Part shown: piece by piece, positions 1 through 9,928 of the stretch
How positions within the stretch are numbered: the first letter of the stretch is position 1
Layout of the letters: every line of letters begins with the position of its first letter
Source of the DNA: Peristeroidobacter soli
GTDB lineage: Bacteria > Pseudomonadota > Gammaproteobacteria > Steroidobacterales > Steroidobacteraceae
Direction of reading: 5' to 3'
DNA length: 64,000 nucleotides
Assembly (NCBI RefSeq): GCF_004138485.1
Contig: NZ_RYEV01000010.1
Span: 62,001-126,000, forward strand
Position numbers and translations under genes: made by a program
Notes under the pieces: generated by a model
The model's database searches: none
What the model was told of the DNA's origin: nothing
Seen by the model: only the letters and a program-made list of their open reading frames with translations

Positions 1-998
1 TGAATGCCACCGATGCGCACCAGCTCCGACATCATGTATTTGCCGCTCGGGCGCAGATCGGCGAGCACCGGCACCTTCTTGCCGATGCGGGTGAAGTCAT
101 CGAGCTCGAGCTTCACGTTGGCCGCGTGCGCGATGGCGAGCAGATGGAGCACTGCGTTGGTCGAGCCGCCGAGCGCGATGACGGTAGTGATCGCGTTCTC
201 GAACGCTTCGCGCGTCATGATCATCGACGGCACGATGCCCTGCTTGGCAAGCTTCACGACCGCCTTGCCGGCGTTCTTGCAGTCTTCGATCTTCTGTTTC
301 GACACCGCATCCTGCGCGGAGCTGCCAGGCAGGCTCATGCCCATGGCTTCGATCGCCGAGGCCATCGTGTTCGCGGTGTACATGCCGGCGCAGCTGCCGG
401 GGCCGGGGATGGCCTTGCGCTCGATCTCATCCATCTGCTTCTGGGTGATCTTGCCGCTGGTGAGCGCACCGCGTGCCTCGAACACCGAGATGATATCGAG
501 ATGGCCCGCGCCCGGACGAATGGTGCCGCCGTACACGAACACTGCCGGGCGATCCAGGCGCGCCAGCGCCATCATGCAGCCGGGCATGTTCTTGTCGCAG
601 CCGCCGATCGCGACCACGCCGTCGAAGCCTTGCGCACCGGAGACGGTCTCGATCGAGTCCGCGATCACTTCGCGTGAGACGAGCGAATAGCGCATGCCGG
701 GCGCGCCATTGGAGATGCCGTCCGATACGGTGATGGTGCCGAACGTCGTGCTCTTGCCGCCGGAGGAGTCCACCGCGGCCGCGGCGGCCTTGGCGAGCTT
801 GTCGATGTGCATGTTGCACGGCGTGAGATTGCTCCAGGTGGAGGCAATGCCGATCGCCGGCTTCTTGAAGTCCGCATCCTTGTAGCCGACGGCACGCAGC
901 ATGGCGCGGCTGGGCGCCTGCTTCAGACCATCGACGACCTCACTGGAATAGCGGCGAAAATTGACGGCGGGCTTGGGTGCTTGCTTTTTCGTGGCCAT
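1..998 (-). CDS. ilvD: Dihydroxy-acid dehydratase, 3' part cut off by window start
   Basis: IlvD dehydrates 2,3-dihydroxy-isovalerate and 2,3-dihydroxy-3-methylvalerate to the 2-oxo acids in valine/isoleucine synthesis, using an Fe-S cluster and Mg2+. The 332 N-terminal residues are visible, out of about 560-610 usual for the family. Three cysteines sit at the expected cluster positions: C61 (TPCN), C134 ([10 protein letters not shown]) and C203 ([13 protein letters not shown]). The start is the ATG at 998, giving [10 protein letters not shown]; the reading frame stays open to the window edge. It lies 72 bp downstream of the DAHP synthase gene in the same direction, with a stem-loop between them. 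Confidence 0.96.
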   Translation of the reverse strand, partial: MATKKQAPKPAVNFRRYSSEVVDGLKQAPSRAMLRAVGYKDADFKKPAIGIASTWSNLTPCNMHIDKLAKAAAAAVDSSGGKSTTFGTITVSDGISNGAPGMRYSLVSREVIADSIETVSGAQGFDGVVAIGGCDKNMPGCMMALARLDRPAVFVYGGTIRPGAGHLDIISVFEARGALTSGKITQKQMDEIERKAIPGPGSCAGMYTANTMASAIEAMGMSLPGSSAQDAVSKQKIEDCKNAGKAVVKLAKQGIVPSMIMTREAFENAITTVIALGGSTNAVLHLLAIAHAANVKLELDDFTRIGKKVPVLADLRPSGKYMMSELVRIGGI

Positions 999-1023
999 GA
1001 CAAAGGACGCAACAGGAAGATCG

Positions 1024-1054
1024 GGCGACGGCCGCCATTGTAGAGGCCGTCGCC
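1024..1054 (-). terminator. Stem-loop between DAHP synthase gene and ilvD
   Basis: A perfect 10-bp inverted repeat (GGCGACGGCC at 1024-1033, GGCCGTCGCC at 1045-1054) with an 11-nt loop. It begins 17 nt after the DAHP synthase stop codon. In the direction of transcription there is no clear U-tract after the stem, so it may act as a 3'-end stabiliser or weak terminator, or belong to the ilvD leader. Confidence 0.5.
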
Positions 1055-1070
1055 GAGGACCGGACAGTTT

Positions 1071-2456
1071 TTAAATATTTATGACGGCGCTCTTCTGCGC
1101 GCCTTTTTTCGAGTGCAAACCGGCGATACGCATGGCCAGCTCCAGCGCCTGCTCATGATTCAGACGTGGATCGACCTGCGATTTATAGGCGCGCGCGAGG
1201 TCTGCATCCGTCAGACCTCGAGCGCCACCCGTGCATTCGGTGACGTCCTCACCCGTGAGCTCAAAATGCACACCCCCGAGCCAAGAACCCAGTTCGCGGT
1301 GGATTCGGAACGCCGACTCCAGCTCGCTCAAAATGTTTTCGAAGCGCCGTGTCTTCAGGCCTGACGTGGCCGTCTCGGTATTGCCGTGCATGGGATCGCA
1401 GATCCACAGCACCGGACTGCCGGTGGCACGCACCGCCTGAATCAAGGGCGGCAGACGCTTGTCGATGTCCTTCGCGCCCATGCGATGGATCAGCACGATC
1501 CGGCCGGGCTCGTTGTTCGGGTTCAAGGTGGCGATCAGCCCCTGCACCCACTCCGCGCTCATCGACGGGCCGACCTTGACGCCCAACGGATTGGCGATGC
1601 CACGGAAGAATTCGACGTGTGCGCCATCGAGCGCGGCGGTACGCATACCGATCCAGGGCAGGTGCGTGGAGAGGTTGTACCAGCGCTTGGAGCGCGGGAT
1701 GAAACGCGTCTGTGCCTGCTCCAGCAACAAGTGCAGAGCTTCATGACTCGTGTAGAAACGGGTCGTGGTGCTCTCGTGGATCGGCTGGCCCGAGGCCGCT
1801 TCGAAAAAGTCGAGCGATTCGGAAATCGATTGCACGACCTTCTCGTACGCATCCTTCGACGGCGAATGACGCACGAAATCCAGATCCCAGTATTCGGGGT
1901 GATGCAGGTCGGCGAAGCCGCCATCGATCAGCGAGCGCACGAAGTTCAGCGTCAGTGCCGAGCGTTCATAGCCACGCAGCAGTAACGACGGGTCGGGGGT
2001 GCGCTCCTCCGCCGTGAAGCCGGGACGATTGACGTTCGCGCCCCGGTAGCTCGGCAGCGTCACGCCATCGCGGGTCTCGGTATCCGCCGAACGGGGCTTG
2101 GCATACTGCCCGGCCATGCGGCCGACGCGGATCACCGGCTTCTTCAAGCCATAGACCAGCACCAGGCTCATCTGCAGCAGGATCTTCAACTTCTTGGCGA
2201 TTTTGTCGGACTCGCAGTCCTCGAAGGTCTCGGCGCAGTCGCCGCCCTGGAGCAGGAAGCGCTCACCGCGCTGGGCGGCGGCGATCTGCTCCTTCAGCGC
2301 TTCGATCTCCCACGAAACCACCAGCGGCGGCAGGCGCGAGAGCTCGGCGACCACGCTGTCGAGCGCCGCCTGATCGGGATAGGTTGCTTGTTGCTGAGCC
2401 TGCCTGGACTGCCAGCTCGAGGGATGCCAATGAATCAGATCGGGAGTACGCGTCAT
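1071..2456 (-). CDS. Class II 3-deoxy-7-phosphoheptulonate (DAHP) synthase
   Basis: Condenses phosphoenolpyruvate and erythrose 4-phosphate, the first step of the shikimate pathway. The 461-residue protein is the plant/Mycobacterium/PhzC-like class II type: N-terminal DLIHWHPSSWQ, then LLQGGDCAETF, the KPVIRVGRMAGQYAKPRS block, NFVRSL, the HEALHLLLEQ segment, and near the C-terminus WICDPMHGNTE and GGVHFELTGEDVTEC with the metal/substrate residues of the family. Length matches the family (about 450-470). The start is the ATG at 2456; no strong ribosome binding site is visible. It may be co-transcribed with ilvD, although a stem-loop lies between them. Confidence 0.96.
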   Translation of the reverse strand: MTRTPDLIHWHPSSWQSRQAQQQATYPDQAALDSVVAELSRLPPLVVSWEIEALKEQIAAAQRGERFLLQGGDCAETFEDCESDKIAKKLKILLQMSLVLVYGLKKPVIRVGRMAGQYAKPRSADTETRDGVTLPSYRGANVNRPGFTAEERTPDPSLLLRGYERSALTLNFVRSLIDGGFADLHHPEYWDLDFVRHSPSKDAYEKVVQSISESLDFFEAASGQPIHESTTTRFYTSHEALHLLLEQAQTRFIPRSKRWYNLSTHLPWIGMRTAALDGAHVEFFRGIANPLGVKVGPSMSAEWVQGLIATLNPNNEPGRIVLIHRMGAKDIDKRLPPLIQAVRATGSPVLWICDPMHGNTETATSGLKTRRFENILSELESAFRIHRELGSWLGGVHFELTGEDVTECTGGARGLTDADLARAYKSQVDPRLNHEQALELAMRIAGLHSKKGAQKSAVINI

Positions 2457-2566
2457 AGCGGGCGGCAGACTAGCACCCGCCCGGTGCGAAGCAAACGGAC
2501 AGACTGCGAAAATTGCATACAGTCGGGGCAGCCTCTGCCCAAAACTGCCCGATCGCGCCCCAAAAG

Positions 2567-2596
2567 TTTACAGCGCCGGGTTTCCGGGCCTTTAAT
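2567..2596 (+). promoter_or_regulatory. Putative sigma-70 promoter of the lysine-degradation pair
   Basis: A -35-like TTTACA (2567-2572) and -10-like TTTAAT (2591-2596) are separated by 18 bp, each one mismatch from consensus. They stand 55 bp upstream of the ATG at 2651, which has its own AAGGAG ribosome binding site. Assignment is by sequence only. Confidence 0.45.
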
Positions 2597-2650
2597 GACC
2601 TCCTTTGGCCGGGGCCCCGCGGTGCCCGGCTCGCAGGCAAAGGAGCGTCC

Positions 2651-3808
2651 ATGGCCAAGGTTCTGATTCTCGGTGCCGGCAAGATCGGCGCGTTGATCTC
2701 CGGGCTGCTGGCGGAGTCCGGGTCGTACGAGGTGCATCTGGGCGACGTGAGCGCCGAGGCCGCCAACGCCGTCGTCAGCGCGCATCGCTTCAAGAACCTG
2801 CACGCGCACCATGTTGATGCGGCCAACGCCGATGCGCTTCGGGCCCAACTGACAAACCATCCCGTCGACGCGGTCATTTCTAGCCTGCCCTACTACTGCA
2901 ACGTCGGCGTCGCCGAAGCCGCCCGCCACTCAGGCACGCACTATTTCGATCTCACCGAGGACGTTGAAGTCACGCGCGCAGTTCGCAGGATCGCCGACGG
3001 CGCCTCGCAAGCGTTCGTGCCTCAATGCGGACTGGCGCCCGGGTTCATCTCCATCGCGGCCAATGAGCTGATCGGACACTTCGATGAGCTGCGCGCCGTG
3101 AAGCTGCGCGTCGGCGCCCTGCCCCAGCACCCGAACAACGTGTTGAAGTACTCATTGACCTGGTCGACCGAGGGCTTGATCAACGAATACGGCAACCCCT
3201 GCGAGGCCATCGTCGATGGCCGCCGCATCGAGGCCGCGCCGCTCGAAGGGCTCGAAGAAATCGAAATCGACGGCACGCTCTATGAATCGTTCAACACCTC
3301 GGGCGGCCTGGGCTCGCTCGCCGAAACGTATGGCAGCCGCGTGCAGAGCATGGACTACAAGACCATGCGCTATCCCGGCCACTGCGATCAGATGCGCCTG
3401 CTGATGAACGATCTGAAGCTCAATCACGATCGCGGCACGTTGAAGCGCATTCTCGAAAATGCCGTGCCACAGACATTGCAGGACGTGGTCGTCATCTACG
3501 TCGCGGTCACCGGCAAACAGGACGGGGAACTGCGCGAGGAGAACTACGTGAACAAGGTCTATCCGCAGGTGATCGCAGGCCGGCTCTGGTCGGCGATTCA
3601 AGTGACCACGGCGTCCGGCATCTGCGCGGTCGTCGATCTGGTCGTCAACGGCGGCGGCAAGCATCATGGCTTCGTGCGCCAGGAAGATTTTCGCCTGCAG
3701 GACGTGCTGACGAATCGCTTCGGCAAACATTACGCCGCCGTCGGCGGCAAGGAAGTGTCCGGTCACATCGTCGTGAGCGGACAAACCGGACATCAACGCA
3801 GGCACTGA
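2651..3808 (+). CDS. Saccharopine dehydrogenase-family protein (saccharopine or lysine 6-dehydrogenase)
   Basis: A 385-residue NAD(P)-dependent enzyme with an N-terminal Rossmann motif ([13 protein letters not shown], residues 4-16) and the saccharopine-dehydrogenase-type C-terminal domain. The segments [25 protein letters not shown] and [15 protein letters not shown] resemble lysine 6-dehydrogenases of about 385 residues as well as saccharopine dehydrogenases. Either reaction gives alpha-aminoadipate semialdehyde, the substrate of an ALDH7 enzyme such as the one encoded 1 bp downstream, so the pair is probably a lysine-catabolism operon. No lysine-ketoglutarate reductase domain is present here, which leans towards the direct lysine dehydrogenase reaction but does not prove it. 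Start at 2651 is chosen for the AAGGAG site; longer in-frame starts lack one. Confidence 0.82.
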   Translation: MAKVLILGAGKIGALISGLLAESGSYEVHLGDVSAEAANAVVSAHRFKNLHAHHVDAANADALRAQLTNHPVDAVISSLPYYCNVGVAEAARHSGTHYFDLTEDVEVTRAVRRIADGASQAFVPQCGLAPGFISIAANELIGHFDELRAVKLRVGALPQHPNNVLKYSLTWSTEGLINEYGNPCEAIVDGRRIEAAPLEGLEEIEIDGTLYESFNTSGGLGSLAETYGSRVQSMDYKTMRYPGHCDQMRLLMNDLKLNHDRGTLKRILENAVPQTLQDVVVIYVAVTGKQDGELREENYVNKVYPQVIAGRLWSAIQVTTASGICAVVDLVVNGGGKHHGFVRQEDFRLQDVLTNRFGKHYAAVGGKEVSGHIVVSGQTGHQRRH

Positions 3809-3809
3809 C

Positions 3810-5330
3810 ATGCGCGACATCTTTGCAGCCCTCGAATTGAATGAAACCAACGCCGGCGCCTGGTCGGGCGATGGCGGCTGGTCGAACGACACCTCGGGTC
3901 CGCTGATCGATTCGGTGAACCCCACGAGCGGTGAGCTGCTCGGGCGCGTGCGCGGCGCGACGGTGGCCGATTACGAACGCATCCTCGTCTCCTCGCGCCG
4001 CGTGTTCGATCAATGGAAGATCGTGCCGGCGCCGAAACGCGGTGAGGCGATTCGTCTGGTCTCCGAGGAGCTGCGCAAGCACAAGAGCGCGCTCGGCAGC
4101 CTGGTCACGCTCGAAGTCGGCAAGATCAAAGCCGAGGGTGACGGCGAAGTGCAGGAGATGATCGACATCGGCGACTTCGCGGTCGGTCAATCGCGCATGC
4201 TGTACGGCCAGACGATGCACTCGGAGCGGCCGCTTCATCGCATGTACGAGCAGTGGCATCCGCTGGGCATCATCGGAATCATCAGCGCTTTCAACTTTCC
4301 GGTCGCGGTGTGGTCGTGGAACGCGTTCCTCGCGGCAATCTGCGGCGATGTGAGCATCTGGAAGCCCTCGCCCAAGGCGCCGTTGTGTGGCGTCGCCGTG
4401 CAGAAGCTCGTGAACCGGGTACTGGAGCGCAGCGGCTTTCCCGGCATCTTTCAGCTGTTGATCGCGGGCAATGAGCTCGCCGAGAAGTTGGTCGAGGATC
4501 GTCGCGTGGATCTGGTGTCGTTCACGGGCTCGACCGCGGTCGGTCGCAAGGTCGGTGAGCGCGTCGCGGCCCGTATGGGTAAGAGTCTGCTCGAACTGGG
4601 CGGCAACAACGGCATCATCGTCGATGAGTACGCCAATCTGGATCTGGCCGTGCCGTCGATCGTGTTCGGCGCGGTTGGCACGGCCGGCCAGCGATGCACC
4701 AGCACGCGTCGTGTGTTCGTGCACGAGTCGCGCTCGAAGGAGTTGGAGCAGCGTCTGCTGCGCGCCTACTCTCAAGTGCGCATCGGCGATCCGTTGAAGT
4801 CCGAGACCTTGATGGGCCCGCTCATCGATGAGGCCTCCGTGCAACGTTATCTGCAGGCCGTCGAGAAGGCGCAGCGTGCTGGTGGCACGGTGCTGTGTGG
4901 CGGCAAGGCCAAGCCGCCGGGCAACTTCGTCGAGCCCACCATCATTCGTGCGCGCGCCGAGTGGGAGATCGTGCAGACCGAAACGTTCGCGCCGATTCTG
5001 TATCTCATCGAGTATCAATCGCTCGACGACGCAATCGCCATGCATAACTCGTCACATCACGGGCTGTCCTCGGCCATCTTCACCGACAACCTGCGCCATG
5101 CGGAAAAATTCCTGTCGGCGCTCGGCAGTGACTGCGGTATCGCCAATGTGAACATCGGCACCTCCGGTGCGGAGATTGGCGGCGCATTTGGCGGCGAGAA
5201 GGATACGGGCGGCGGCCGTGAGTCCGGCTCCGACAGCTGGAAGGCGTATATGCGACGTCAGACCAACACGATCAACTGGAGCCGCGAATTGCCGCTCGCT
5301 CAGGGCATCGACTTCAAGGTGATGGGCTAA
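3810..5330 (+). CDS. amaB: ALDH7-family alpha-aminoadipate semialdehyde (L-piperidine-6-carboxylate) dehydrogenase
   Basis: Oxidises alpha-aminoadipate semialdehyde (in equilibrium with piperidine-6-carboxylate) to alpha-aminoadipate. The 506-residue protein has the full aldehyde dehydrogenase fold: [37 protein letters not shown] for NAD binding, [11 protein letters not shown] with the catalytic glutamate, and GQRCTSTRR with the nucleophilic cysteine. The C-terminal block [20 protein letters not shown] is typical of ALDH7 (antiquitin) members. Its ATG is 1 bp after the stop of the saccharopine/lysine dehydrogenase gene, indicating an operon and a joint role in lysine breakdown. A stem-loop follows the stop codon. 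Confidence 0.9.
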   Translation: MRDIFAALELNETNAGAWSGDGGWSNDTSGPLIDSVNPTSGELLGRVRGATVADYERILVSSRRVFDQWKIVPAPKRGEAIRLVSEELRKHKSALGSLVTLEVGKIKAEGDGEVQEMIDIGDFAVGQSRMLYGQTMHSERPLHRMYEQWHPLGIIGIISAFNFPVAVWSWNAFLAAICGDVSIWKPSPKAPLCGVAVQKLVNRVLERSGFPGIFQLLIAGNELAEKLVEDRRVDLVSFTGSTAVGRKVGERVAARMGKSLLELGGNNGIIVDEYANLDLAVPSIVFGAVGTAGQRCTSTRRVFVHESRSKELEQRLLRAYSQVRIGDPLKSETLMGPLIDEASVQRYLQAVEKAQRAGGTVLCGGKAKPPGNFVEPTIIRARAEWEIVQTETFAPILYLIEYQSLDDAIAMHNSSHHGLSSAIFTDNLRHAEKFLSALGSDCGIANVNIGTSGAEIGGAFGGEKDTGGGRESGSDSWKAYMRRQTNTINWSRELPLAQGIDFKVMG

Positions 5331-5345
5331 TCTCCTCTGACACGC

Positions 5346-5372
5346 GGGCGTGGGCTTGATAGCCTCACGCCC
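5346..5372 (+). terminator. Stem-loop after the lysine-degradation pair
   Basis: GGGCGTG (5346-5352) pairs with CACGCCC (5366-5372), extended inward by GGCT/AGCC with one bulged T and a TGAT loop. It begins 16 nt after the stop codon at 5330. No U-tract follows. It could end the lysine operon or shape the leader of the downstream gene. Confidence 0.5.
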
Positions 5373-5397
5373 TCGATGGGGTCAATGGGAGAGTTTC

Positions 5398-6372
5398 GTG
5401 TCACGTCCTGAGTTCGCGATCGTCGGCGCCGGTGCGCTCGGTTCCATCCTGGCCGCTCATCTGGTTCGTAGCGGCCGTTCGGTCGCCCTGCTCGCCCGCG
5501 GCCAGCGTGCCCAGCAGGTGCGCGAGCAAGGACTGCGCATCAAGGGGCTGAGCGAGATTGCGACGCCCGTCGAGGTGCTCACCGATCCTTCGCAACTTCT
5601 CGAGGCCGGCGCGCTCATCATCGCGACCAAGACCCCGGGGTCCGAGCAGACGCTGGCCTCGTTGCGTCACGTGCGCCTCGATCGCGCGCTGTCGATTCAG
5701 AATGGCGTGATGAAAGATGAGCTGCTCTCGCAGACCTATGGACGCGAGCGCACGCTCGGCGCGCTCGCCGATACCAGCGGTGAGCTGCTCGCATCAGGCG
5801 AGGTGCTGTTCACTCGCAATGTGAATTTGTTTGTCGGCGAGCTGGACGGCTCGATGAGCGAGACGGCGCGCGGCATCGTGAAAGCCATCGACGATGCCGG
5901 TGTGCGCTCGACCCTGATGCCTGACATCGTGTCGCGCGAATGGAGCAAGTTCGTGGGATGGATCGGTTTCGTCAGCCTGTCGCTGACCACTCGCGCCGTC
6001 ACCTGGAAATTCCTGTCCGATCCCGATGCGGCGCTCCTCATCGCGCGACTGGCTCGCGAGCTTGCATCGCTCGCGACGGCACTCGGCGTCATGCTGAGCG
6101 ACGATCGGGCGATATTGCCACTGAAGTCCGTGCTCGATGGGACCGAAGAACAGGCCATCGCAGCCGTGCAGAAAGCGGGCGCCGATTATCAGGCGAAAGC
6201 GCCCGAGCATCGCATGTCCTCGCTGCAGGACCTGCTCGGCGGCCGCCCGCTCGAGATTCACGAGACGTTGGGCTACGCGCTGCGTAAATCCAAGGAGCTG
6301 GGCTTGTCGTTGCCGCTGCTGGCGAGCTTCTATTCGTTGGTCAGTGCGATCGATCGGACGCGCGAGCGCTAG
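5398..6372 (+). CDS. Ketopantoate reductase-family (ApbA/PanE) protein
   Basis: A 324-residue NADPH-binding protein of the family that reduces 2-dehydropantoate to pantoate in pantothenate synthesis. The N-terminus carries the Rossmann motif FAIVGAGALGSILAAHL, followed by the family features SIQNGV (substrate-binding Asn region) and WSKFVGWIGF with the conserved lysine/asparagine-type catalytic zone, and a helical C-terminal domain ending LPLLASFYSLV. Start is the GTG at 5398, preceded by GGGAGAG; an upstream in-frame GTG at 5350 falls inside the stem-loop and is unlikely. Many family members act on substrates other than ketopantoate, so no symbol is given. Confidence 0.85.
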   Translation: MSRPEFAIVGAGALGSILAAHLVRSGRSVALLARGQRAQQVREQGLRIKGLSEIATPVEVLTDPSQLLEAGALIIATKTPGSEQTLASLRHVRLDRALSIQNGVMKDELLSQTYGRERTLGALADTSGELLASGEVLFTRNVNLFVGELDGSMSETARGIVKAIDDAGVRSTLMPDIVSREWSKFVGWIGFVSLSLTTRAVTWKFLSDPDAALLIARLARELASLATALGVMLSDDRAILPLKSVLDGTEEQAIAAVQKAGADYQAKAPEHRMSSLQDLLGGRPLEIHETLGYALRKSKELGLSLPLLASFYSLVSAIDRTRER

Positions 6373-6384
6373 TCTGACGCTGGA

Positions 6385-6849
6385 TCACCGCGAGATCTCG
6401 ATCACGAACGCGGCCGCTGCCAGCACACAGGCGATGGTCCGCACGTGATTCCATCGCGTCCACGGTCCGCGATAGGCGTGCCATTGCGCTTCCAGGTCAT
6501 CCGCCGACGGTGCAACCCTTGCCAAGGTGTCGTTGAGCGGCACATTGCGCACCATCGTGACGCCGATCGAACCGACCAGATACAACAACGCGCCGGCCAC
6601 GACCAGCGGTGAATTGAGTCGGCCGATGAGCAGGACCACACACAGCAGCGCCGTGCCCAGGAAGGCTAGAAAGAACAGCGGATTCTGAATGACGCGATTG
6701 ACGCTGTTCATCGCCGCGACCGCCGCCGCGGGCGACAGACGGTCGAAAGAGCGCATGATCGTGTTCGAGAAGATGAAGAACAGACCGCCGTTGAGCCCGG
6801 CGCCCACCGAGGCAAGGATCAACAGCGTGGACCAGAGATGGGCTTTCAT
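6385..6849 (-). CDS. DUF1772 (anthrone oxygenase-like) membrane protein
   Basis: A 154-residue protein with four predicted membrane helices, at about residues 7-27, 57-76, 82-100 and 135-151. The pattern FFIFSNTIMRSFDRL near the N-terminus and NVPLNDTLA before the last helix is typical of the DUF1772 family, whose members include fungal anthrone oxygenases; bacterial functions are unknown. The start has a strong GGAGGA site 4 nt upstream. It is convergent with the ketopantoate reductase-like gene, 12 bp between stops. Confidence 0.8.
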   Translation of the reverse strand: MKAHLWSTLLILASVGAGLNGGLFFIFSNTIMRSFDRLSPAAAVAAMNSVNRVIQNPLFFLAFLGTALLCVVLLIGRLNSPLVVAGALLYLVGSIGVTMVRNVPLNDTLARVAPSADDLEAQWHAYRGPWTRWNHVRTIACVLAAAAFVIEISR

Positions 6850-7103
6850 GAGTCCTCCGAGGGGCTAGACCTTACTGCAAATCCCCCGGTCCCGGCCACG
6901 CCGGGGCGATGCCTCGCAACGGATGCGATAGTCCAAGACTGACACCGGCGTTGGTGCGCCGGGGCCGTCTCGCGCTCGCCGGGAAAATCACTGTCTCAAG
7001 CGCTGTTGCCTCACTGCAGGGGTCAAAAAATCTCGCACGCCTCCGAGTTGCCCCTCGTTAAATGCGCGCTTGCCAGCACCGTCGAAGGAGTTTGTGGCCA
7101 GTC

Positions 7104-8300
7104 ATGAGTACAGCGGAAGTCACTCAAAGCAGCGAGGCGATAGCGACCCCAGTTGAAATCTCCCATGCCCACGCCACCACATACCGCCCGGACATCGATG
7201 GACTACGCGCAGTCGCCGCGCTTGCGGTGGTGGCTGCGCATGCGGGCTGGCTGCATGGAGGCGGGTTCGGGGTCGATATTTTCTTCGTCATCTCGGGATA
7301 CTTGATCTCCGGAATCATCTTTCGCTCCCTGCGGCAGGGAGAGTTCAGTTTCCTCGATTTTTATGCGCGCCGGGTGAAGCGAATATTTCCGGCACTGATC
7401 GTGTTGCTCACGAGTGTCTCGGTGCTCGGCTGGCTCCTCCTGCCGGCAGCGGACCAGGCACGCCTCAGCGAAGATATCGTGGCGGGCGCCGCCTTTGTCC
7501 AGAACCTGTGGCTGTACGCGAGCATCGAGGGCCGGTATGCCCTGCCAAGAAGTATTCTGAGCCACTTGTGGACGCTCGGTATCGAGGAGCAGTTCTATCT
7601 CTTCTGGCCGCTGTTGCTCGCGGCGACATGGCTGCTGCTTCGAAAGTGGCGATTGCGCTCGATGCTCGCCACCGTCGTGCTCTCGCTCGCCTCTTATGCT
7701 TGGGCGCTGTCCTCCGATTTGCCGCAGTGGCTCCTGCCATGGAACCGACTGTGGGAACTGGCGAGCGGTGCCGTTCTCGCCTATCTCCAGTTCGAACCAG
7801 GCAGCGGGACGCCGCCCGCCTGGATGGCGCTGTTCCGGCGACCGTCCATCCGTGGTTTGCCGGGGATGCTGGGTGTCATCTGCGCCACCGTCGGCTTGCT
7901 CGGGCTCGATGACAAATGGCCGAGTGGCTATGCCTGGGTGCCGGTGCTCGGCGCGTTCCTGATGATCGCCGCGGGGCCGCGGCATTGGTTCAATCGTCAC
8001 GTACTCGCCGCCCGACCGGTGGTTCTCATCGGGCTGATCAGCTATCCGCTCTATCTCTGGCACTGGTCGCTGTTTACGTTGGCCGCGATCCTGAATGGCC
8101 ACGCTTCGACGACGGAAGTGAGGCAGCTGCCGCTGCTGTGGAAGGTCGGCGTGGTCCTCGCTTCTCTTGTACTGTCCTATCTCACCTACCGATACGTCGA
8201 GCGGCCACTGCGGTCTTCGCGAAACACTCGGGGCGTCGCACTGCTACTGTGTGTCGCTATGGTGGTCTGCGCCAGTCTCGCGTATTCACTCTTGGGTTAG
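7104..8300 (+). CDS. Acyltransferase 3 (OafA/YrhL-type) membrane protein
   Basis: An integral-membrane acyltransferase of the family that O-acylates cell-surface polysaccharides or peptidoglycan. The 398-residue protein has the N-terminal signature YRPDIDGLRAVAALAVVAAH, the FGVDIFFVISGYLIS motif and SHLWTLGIEEQFYLFWPLLL, then about eight further membrane helices. It lacks the C-terminal SGNH hydrolase domain found in the longer OafA-type members. Start is the ATG at 7104 with AAGGAG at 7085-7090 (13-nt spacing); an ATG at 7062 lacks a site. The stop codon overlaps by 4 bp the stop of the convergent serine hydrolase gene. Confidence 0.88.
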   Translation: MSTAEVTQSSEAIATPVEISHAHATTYRPDIDGLRAVAALAVVAAHAGWLHGGGFGVDIFFVISGYLISGIIFRSLRQGEFSFLDFYARRVKRIFPALIVLLTSVSVLGWLLLPAADQARLSEDIVAGAAFVQNLWLYASIEGRYALPRSILSHLWTLGIEEQFYLFWPLLLAATWLLLRKWRLRSMLATVVLSLASYAWALSSDLPQWLLPWNRLWELASGAVLAYLQFEPGSGTPPAWMALFRRPSIRGLPGMLGVICATVGLLGLDDKWPSGYAWVPVLGAFLMIAAGPRHWFNRHVLAARPVVLIGLISYPLYLWHWSLFTLAAILNGHASTTEVRQLPLLWKVGVVLASLVLSYLTYRYVERPLRSSRNTRGVALLLCVAMVVCASLAYSLLG

Positions 8301-9850
8301 GACGCCTCGGCGGATGCGCTCATTCGCCTTCCCTGCAGCGTCGGCCTCGCCTCCGACCAGAGTCCCTTGGACAATGCGATGGTGTCGCTCATGAATTCGA
8401 TTGTGACCGCGTCGGCGTCGAAGCGGCACGTCACCACGTCGTGGTTGGGCGTTTCGTAGTAGCGCCACTGCATCTTCAGCGTCTGCGCACCTTCCCAAAA
8501 CGCAGCGGCTGCCACGCCAAGCGGCCGTCGCTCACCCTGCGCGATGAATTTCGGCGGCGTGCCGGGCATGTCGAGCACATTGTCGATCCACCGGCCGAAT
8601 CCGCATTGGACTTCCGCGGTGTGCTTGGTGAACTCGAGCTTGAACACGCAGACATCATCGCTAACCCGGAGGGATGCGCGCAGCGCGCCCAGGGTGTTGC
8701 TGTCGAGCGTAAAGCTGGCCTGCGCAAGCGAGCTGCCGCGACCCTGGCTCACCGGCGCCGGCACTGCCATCGATGCCAGCGCGTGTTGCAGCGGCACGCT
8801 GGCAGGATCGCGCGGCAACGCTCGATCGTGCAGGGCTGGCAGCAGATGCTCCCAGACTTCATCCAACAACCCTTGCATGTTCACCGTGTGGCTCGTCATG
8901 ACGATGACGGCCTCCTGGTCCGGCAGAACGACACAGAACTGACCGTAGGCCCCATCCGCGCGGTACGCATCATGGCGACAGCGCCAGAGCTGATAGCCGT
9001 AGCCTTGATGCCAATCGCTGCTCACCTTTAGTCGAGCGAGCGCCTGCTCGAGCGACTCTCCTTCTTGCGCGACGACGTTCCATGCCGAGGACGACTGCAC
9101 AGCGCTGCTCGCCCGCTCGATCCATGAGCGCGGCAGGAGCTGACGTCCCTGCCAGGTGCCTCGCTGCAAATGGAGTTGCCCGAATTTCGCAATCGACTCC
9201 GAGGTGAGGCTGAGGCCCCATCCCCCGACATTGATGCCGGCGGGGCAGCTTTCCCAATGCTTCCGACGAATGCCCAGCGGCCCGAACAGGCGCGGCTCGA
9301 GATAGTCGATCAGGCGTTGTCCGCAGACCTTCTGAACGATCGCCGACAGCATGTATGTCGCGACGTTGTTATAAGCGAACGTGCTGCCGGGGGCGTGCTC
9401 GATCGGCACGGCGAAGAACGCTTTCACCCAATCGCGTTCGCGCACGACGAGCTCGCTCGGGTTGCCGGTCTGCCCCACCGACATCGTGAGCAGATGTTCC
9501 ACAGTCAGCGCCTGCAAGTGCGCCGACACGTGTTCCGGCGCTTGCCGGGGAAAAAAATCGAGCACTCGATCGCCGACCGCGAACCGGCCTTCGGCGACGG
9601 CGAATCCGACCGCGGTTGCGGTGAAGCTCTTGCTGATCGAGTTGAGCAACTGCACGGCATCGCGGCGATAGGGCGCCGACCAGCCTTCGGCAATGACGTG
9701 TCCCCGCCGGACAAATAGAAAGCTATGCAGCTCGTATCGACCGCGGACCGCGGACAGGAATCGAAGAATCGCAGCGGCGTTCACGCCCTGGGCTTCAGGC
9801 GTGCTTCGCGGCAGGGCTTCAACAGTATGCGGTTCAGGTTGAATGGCCAT
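8297..9850 (-). CDS. Beta-lactamase/class C-like serine hydrolase
   Basis: A 517-residue serine hydrolase of the penicillin-binding-protein/class C beta-lactamase/esterase superfamily (COG1680). The active-site SxxK is in LNSISKSFTATAV, the YxN motif is the YNN of FAYNNVATYML, and the N-terminal part PRSTPEAQGVNAAAILRFL is typical of this group. Roughly the first 370 residues form the catalytic domain; the last about 150 residues form a beta-rich C-terminal region. No signal peptide is visible, so a cytoplasmic location is likely. The ATG at 9850 is preferred because the 19 residues before it (from 9907) look non-coding; neither has a strong ribosome binding site. Substrate unknown. Confidence 0.82.
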   Translation of the reverse strand: MAIQPEPHTVEALPRSTPEAQGVNAAAILRFLSAVRGRYELHSFLFVRRGHVIAEGWSAPYRRDAVQLLNSISKSFTATAVGFAVAEGRFAVGDRVLDFFPRQAPEHVSAHLQALTVEHLLTMSVGQTGNPSELVVRERDWVKAFFAVPIEHAPGSTFAYNNVATYMLSAIVQKVCGQRLIDYLEPRLFGPLGIRRKHWESCPAGINVGGWGLSLTSESIAKFGQLHLQRGTWQGRQLLPRSWIERASSAVQSSSAWNVVAQEGESLEQALARLKVSSDWHQGYGYQLWRCRHDAYRADGAYGQFCVVLPDQEAVIVMTSHTVNMQGLLDEVWEHLLPALHDRALPRDPASVPLQHALASMAVPAPVSQGRGSSLAQASFTLDSNTLGALRASLRVSDDVCVFKLEFTKHTAEVQCGFGRWIDNVLDMPGTPPKFIAQGERRPLGVAAAAFWEGAQTLKMQWRYYETPNHDVVTCRFDADAVTIEFMSDTIALSKGLWSEARPTLQGRRMSASAEAS

Positions 9851-9928
9851 AGAGCAGTGTGCAGGGGTGTCGCACTTGTTATGGACCGCCCGAGCGCCCC
9901 CCTTCATCCCCGCACACCGATCGAGGCA

